From: Dethiosulfatibacter sp.
GTDB taxonomy: Bacteria; Bacillota_A; Clostridia; Tissierellales; Dethiosulfatibacteraceae
Length of the DNA: 8,037 nt
Assembly: GCA_019084435.1 (NCBI GenBank)
Contig: JAHRFV010000291.1
Coordinates: 1-8,037, forward strand
Reading direction: 5' to 3'
The notes under the pieces were generated by a model. The model saw only the letters and a program-made list of their open reading frames with translations. It ran no database searches and was not told the origin of the DNA. A program made the position numbers and the translations under genes. This document shows positions 6,951-8,037 of the stretch, piece after piece (the stretch's first letter is position 1; the number at the start of each line of letters is the position of its first letter).

Positions 6951-7979
6951 CTATTCTTCAACATATTTTTTTATAGCAGATATAACGTAATCAATATCTT
7001 GCTTGCCGACATCATTGTTTGTGACAAACCTGAATTCATTAACACGTATGCCAGTCATCTTAACCCCTTTATCATACATGTAAGATACAAAATGATTGGA
7101 ATCAAAAGACGGTATCTCAATCTTGAAAAAAACCATATTGATTTGAACCTTATCAAGATTGACGCTGATTTCGTCTAGTTCATTCAACTTATTTGCCAGA
7201 TATATGGCGTTATCATGATCTTCATGCAGTCTTGAAACCATTTTTTCCAGCGATATGATGCCACATGCGGCTAGTATTCCAGCCTGACGCATGCCACCGC
7301 CTAAGATTTTTCGATTATATCGTGCTCTTTTTATGAACTCGGAAGAACCGCATAGTAAGGAACCGATAGGGGAACATAGCCCTTTAGAAATACAAAACAT
7401 AACAGAATCAGAACAGTCTGCTATTTCTTTGGCATCGACTCCAAGAGAGGCTGCGGCATTAAACAGTCTAGCCCCGTCAAGGTGAGTTGGAACATTATGT
7501 TTTTTAGCCATTGCATAACTGTTTCGCATGACATCTAGTGGCACGACACTACCATCTGTTAAAGCGTTTTCTAGACACAGAAGAGATGTTCTTGGAAAAT
7601 GAACGTTATCTGGTCTTATTAAGCGCTCAACATCGTCAGCATATATTCTGTTGTCAGAATTGTTAACCAAAGCATAATTGACTCCGGAAAGAATGGCTGG
7701 TGCGCCTGCTTCATAATGGACTATATGTGAGTTGACGCCGGCAATTATTTCATCTCCACGGTTGGTATGCGTCATAATGGCTATTTGGTTTCCCATTGTT
7801 CCAGAGGGAACAAACAGGGCTGCTTCCTTTCCTGTCATTGCAGCAGCCAATAACTCTAATCGATTTACAGTATTATCATCACCGTAAACATCATCACCTA
7901 CTTCAGCAATTGACATTGCATATCTCATATCAGGTGTTGGTATAGTCACAGTATCGCTTCTCAAATCTATATAGCGCAT
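6951..7979 (-). CDS. ltaE: Low-specificity L-threonine aldolase (PLP-dependent)
   Basis: A 342-residue fold-type I PLP enzyme that cleaves L-threonine or L-allo-threonine to glycine and acetaldehyde. Residues counted from MRYIDL: IDLRSDTVT (4-12), VGDDVYGDD (27-35), SGTMGNQIA (59-67), SHI with His85 probably stacking on the cofactor, THLDGARLF (165-173) with Asp168 for the pyridine nitrogen, and SKGL (198-201) with the Schiff-base Lys199. The usual ENTHN segment reads ENALTDGSVVPLD (137-149), a variant I recall in clostridial relatives. The start is ATG 7979, with GGAGGT 7 bases upstream; an in-frame TTG at 7994 adds five residues but overlaps that motif and is rejected. It is the first gene of an operon with zupT. 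The sequence is rich in cysteine (135, 189, 196, 202, 210), consistent with an anaerobe. Other beta-hydroxy amino acid substrates are possible. Confidence 0.93.
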   Translation of the reverse strand: MRYIDLRSDTVTIPTPDMRYAMSIAEVGDDVYGDDNTVNRLELLAAAMTGKEAALFVPSGTMGNQIAIMTHTNRGDEIIAGVNSHIVHYEAGAPAILSGVNYALVNNSDNRIYADDVERLIRPDNVHFPRTSLLCLENALTDGSVVPLDVMRNSYAMAKKHNVPTHLDGARLFNAAASLGVDAKEIADCSDSVMFCISKGLCSPIGSLLCGSSEFIKRARYNRKILGGGMRQAGILAACGIISLEKMVSRLHEDHDNAIYLANKLNELDEISVNLDKVQINMVFFKIEIPSFDSNHFVSYMYDKGVKMTGIRVNEFRFVTNNDVGKQDIDYVISAIKKYVEE

Positions 7980-7986
7980 AATTAGT

Positions 7987-7992
7987 ACCTCC
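7987..7992 (-). promoter_or_regulatory. Ribosome binding site fixing the ltaE start
   Basis: The minus strand reads GGAGGT 7 bases before ATG 7979. The alternative TTG start at 7994 overlaps it by one base, so it cannot be the start served by this site. Confidence 0.75.
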
Positions 7993-8006
7993 AAGTGTTA
8001 TTATCA

Positions 8007-8035
8007 AAAATATCATTAAGATCGTTCAAAGTCAA
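8007..8035 (-). promoter_or_regulatory. Promoter of the ltaE-zupT operon
   Basis: On the minus strand: TTGACT (8035-8030), exactly 17 bases of spacer, then TATTTT (8012-8007), preceded by TGA to give an extended -10. It lies 27 bases before the ATG. The -10 matches consensus at four of six positions. Confidence 0.5.
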
Positions 8036-8037
8036 CA

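Noticed and set aside
7978..7994. TTG 7994 as the ltaE start
   Set aside because: It overlaps the GGAGGT ribosome binding site that serves ATG 7979, and homologous threonine aldolases begin close to IDLRSDTVT.
1..8037. A defence system, mobile element or new multi-gene system
   Set aside because: No nuclease, transposase, integrase, toxin pair, repeat array or att site is visible. Apart from the left edge and the single DUF5131 gene, the content is housekeeping or surface protein genes with normal operon layout.

Overview
The window looks like an ordinary chromosomal segment of a low-GC, anaerobic Firmicute, most likely in Clostridia. The basis is AT-rich DNA, strong GGAGG-type ribosome binding sites, TGnTATAAT promoters, a pyrophosphate-type phosphofructokinase, and a secreted protein combining copper-amine-oxidase-like N-terminal repeats with a beta-propeller. 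Genus cannot be fixed from the sequence. There are no RNA genes, CRISPR arrays, insertion sequences or att sites that I can support.

Layout, left to right. Bases 1-125 hold what looks like a decayed C-terminal gene fragment. A MaoC/PhaJ-like (R)-enoyl-CoA hydratase follows (+, to 544). Its body is intact, but its start codon is out of frame by one base. A bidirectional hairpin terminator (556-605) separates it from a convergent 729-residue secreted beta-propeller protein (-, 631-2820). A divergent promoter region (2821-2956) serves that gene and a Gp37/Gp68-like (DUF5131) three-cysteine protein (+, 2966-3688).

A well-formed promoter (3738-3766) then drives a two-gene glycolytic operon: pfp (+, 3821-5041) and fba (+, 5073-5999). 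Pfp would convert fructose 6-phosphate and PPi to fructose 1,6-bisphosphate, and Fba would cleave that to dihydroxyacetone phosphate and glyceraldehyde 3-phosphate. The operon therefore encodes two consecutive steps, both reversible with this kinase type. A 13-bp perfect hairpin (6021-6050) separates fba from a convergent minus-strand operon, in which ltaE (7979-6951, low-specificity threonine aldolase) is followed 20 bases later by zupT (6930-6073, ZIP-family metal transporter). A promoter for that operon is visible at the right edge.

I did not find a convincing novel multi-gene system. The points most worth a second look are the damaged left edge (two frame disruptions within 130 bases), the Asn-Asp active-site signature in Pfp, and the isolated DUF5131 protein of unknown function.
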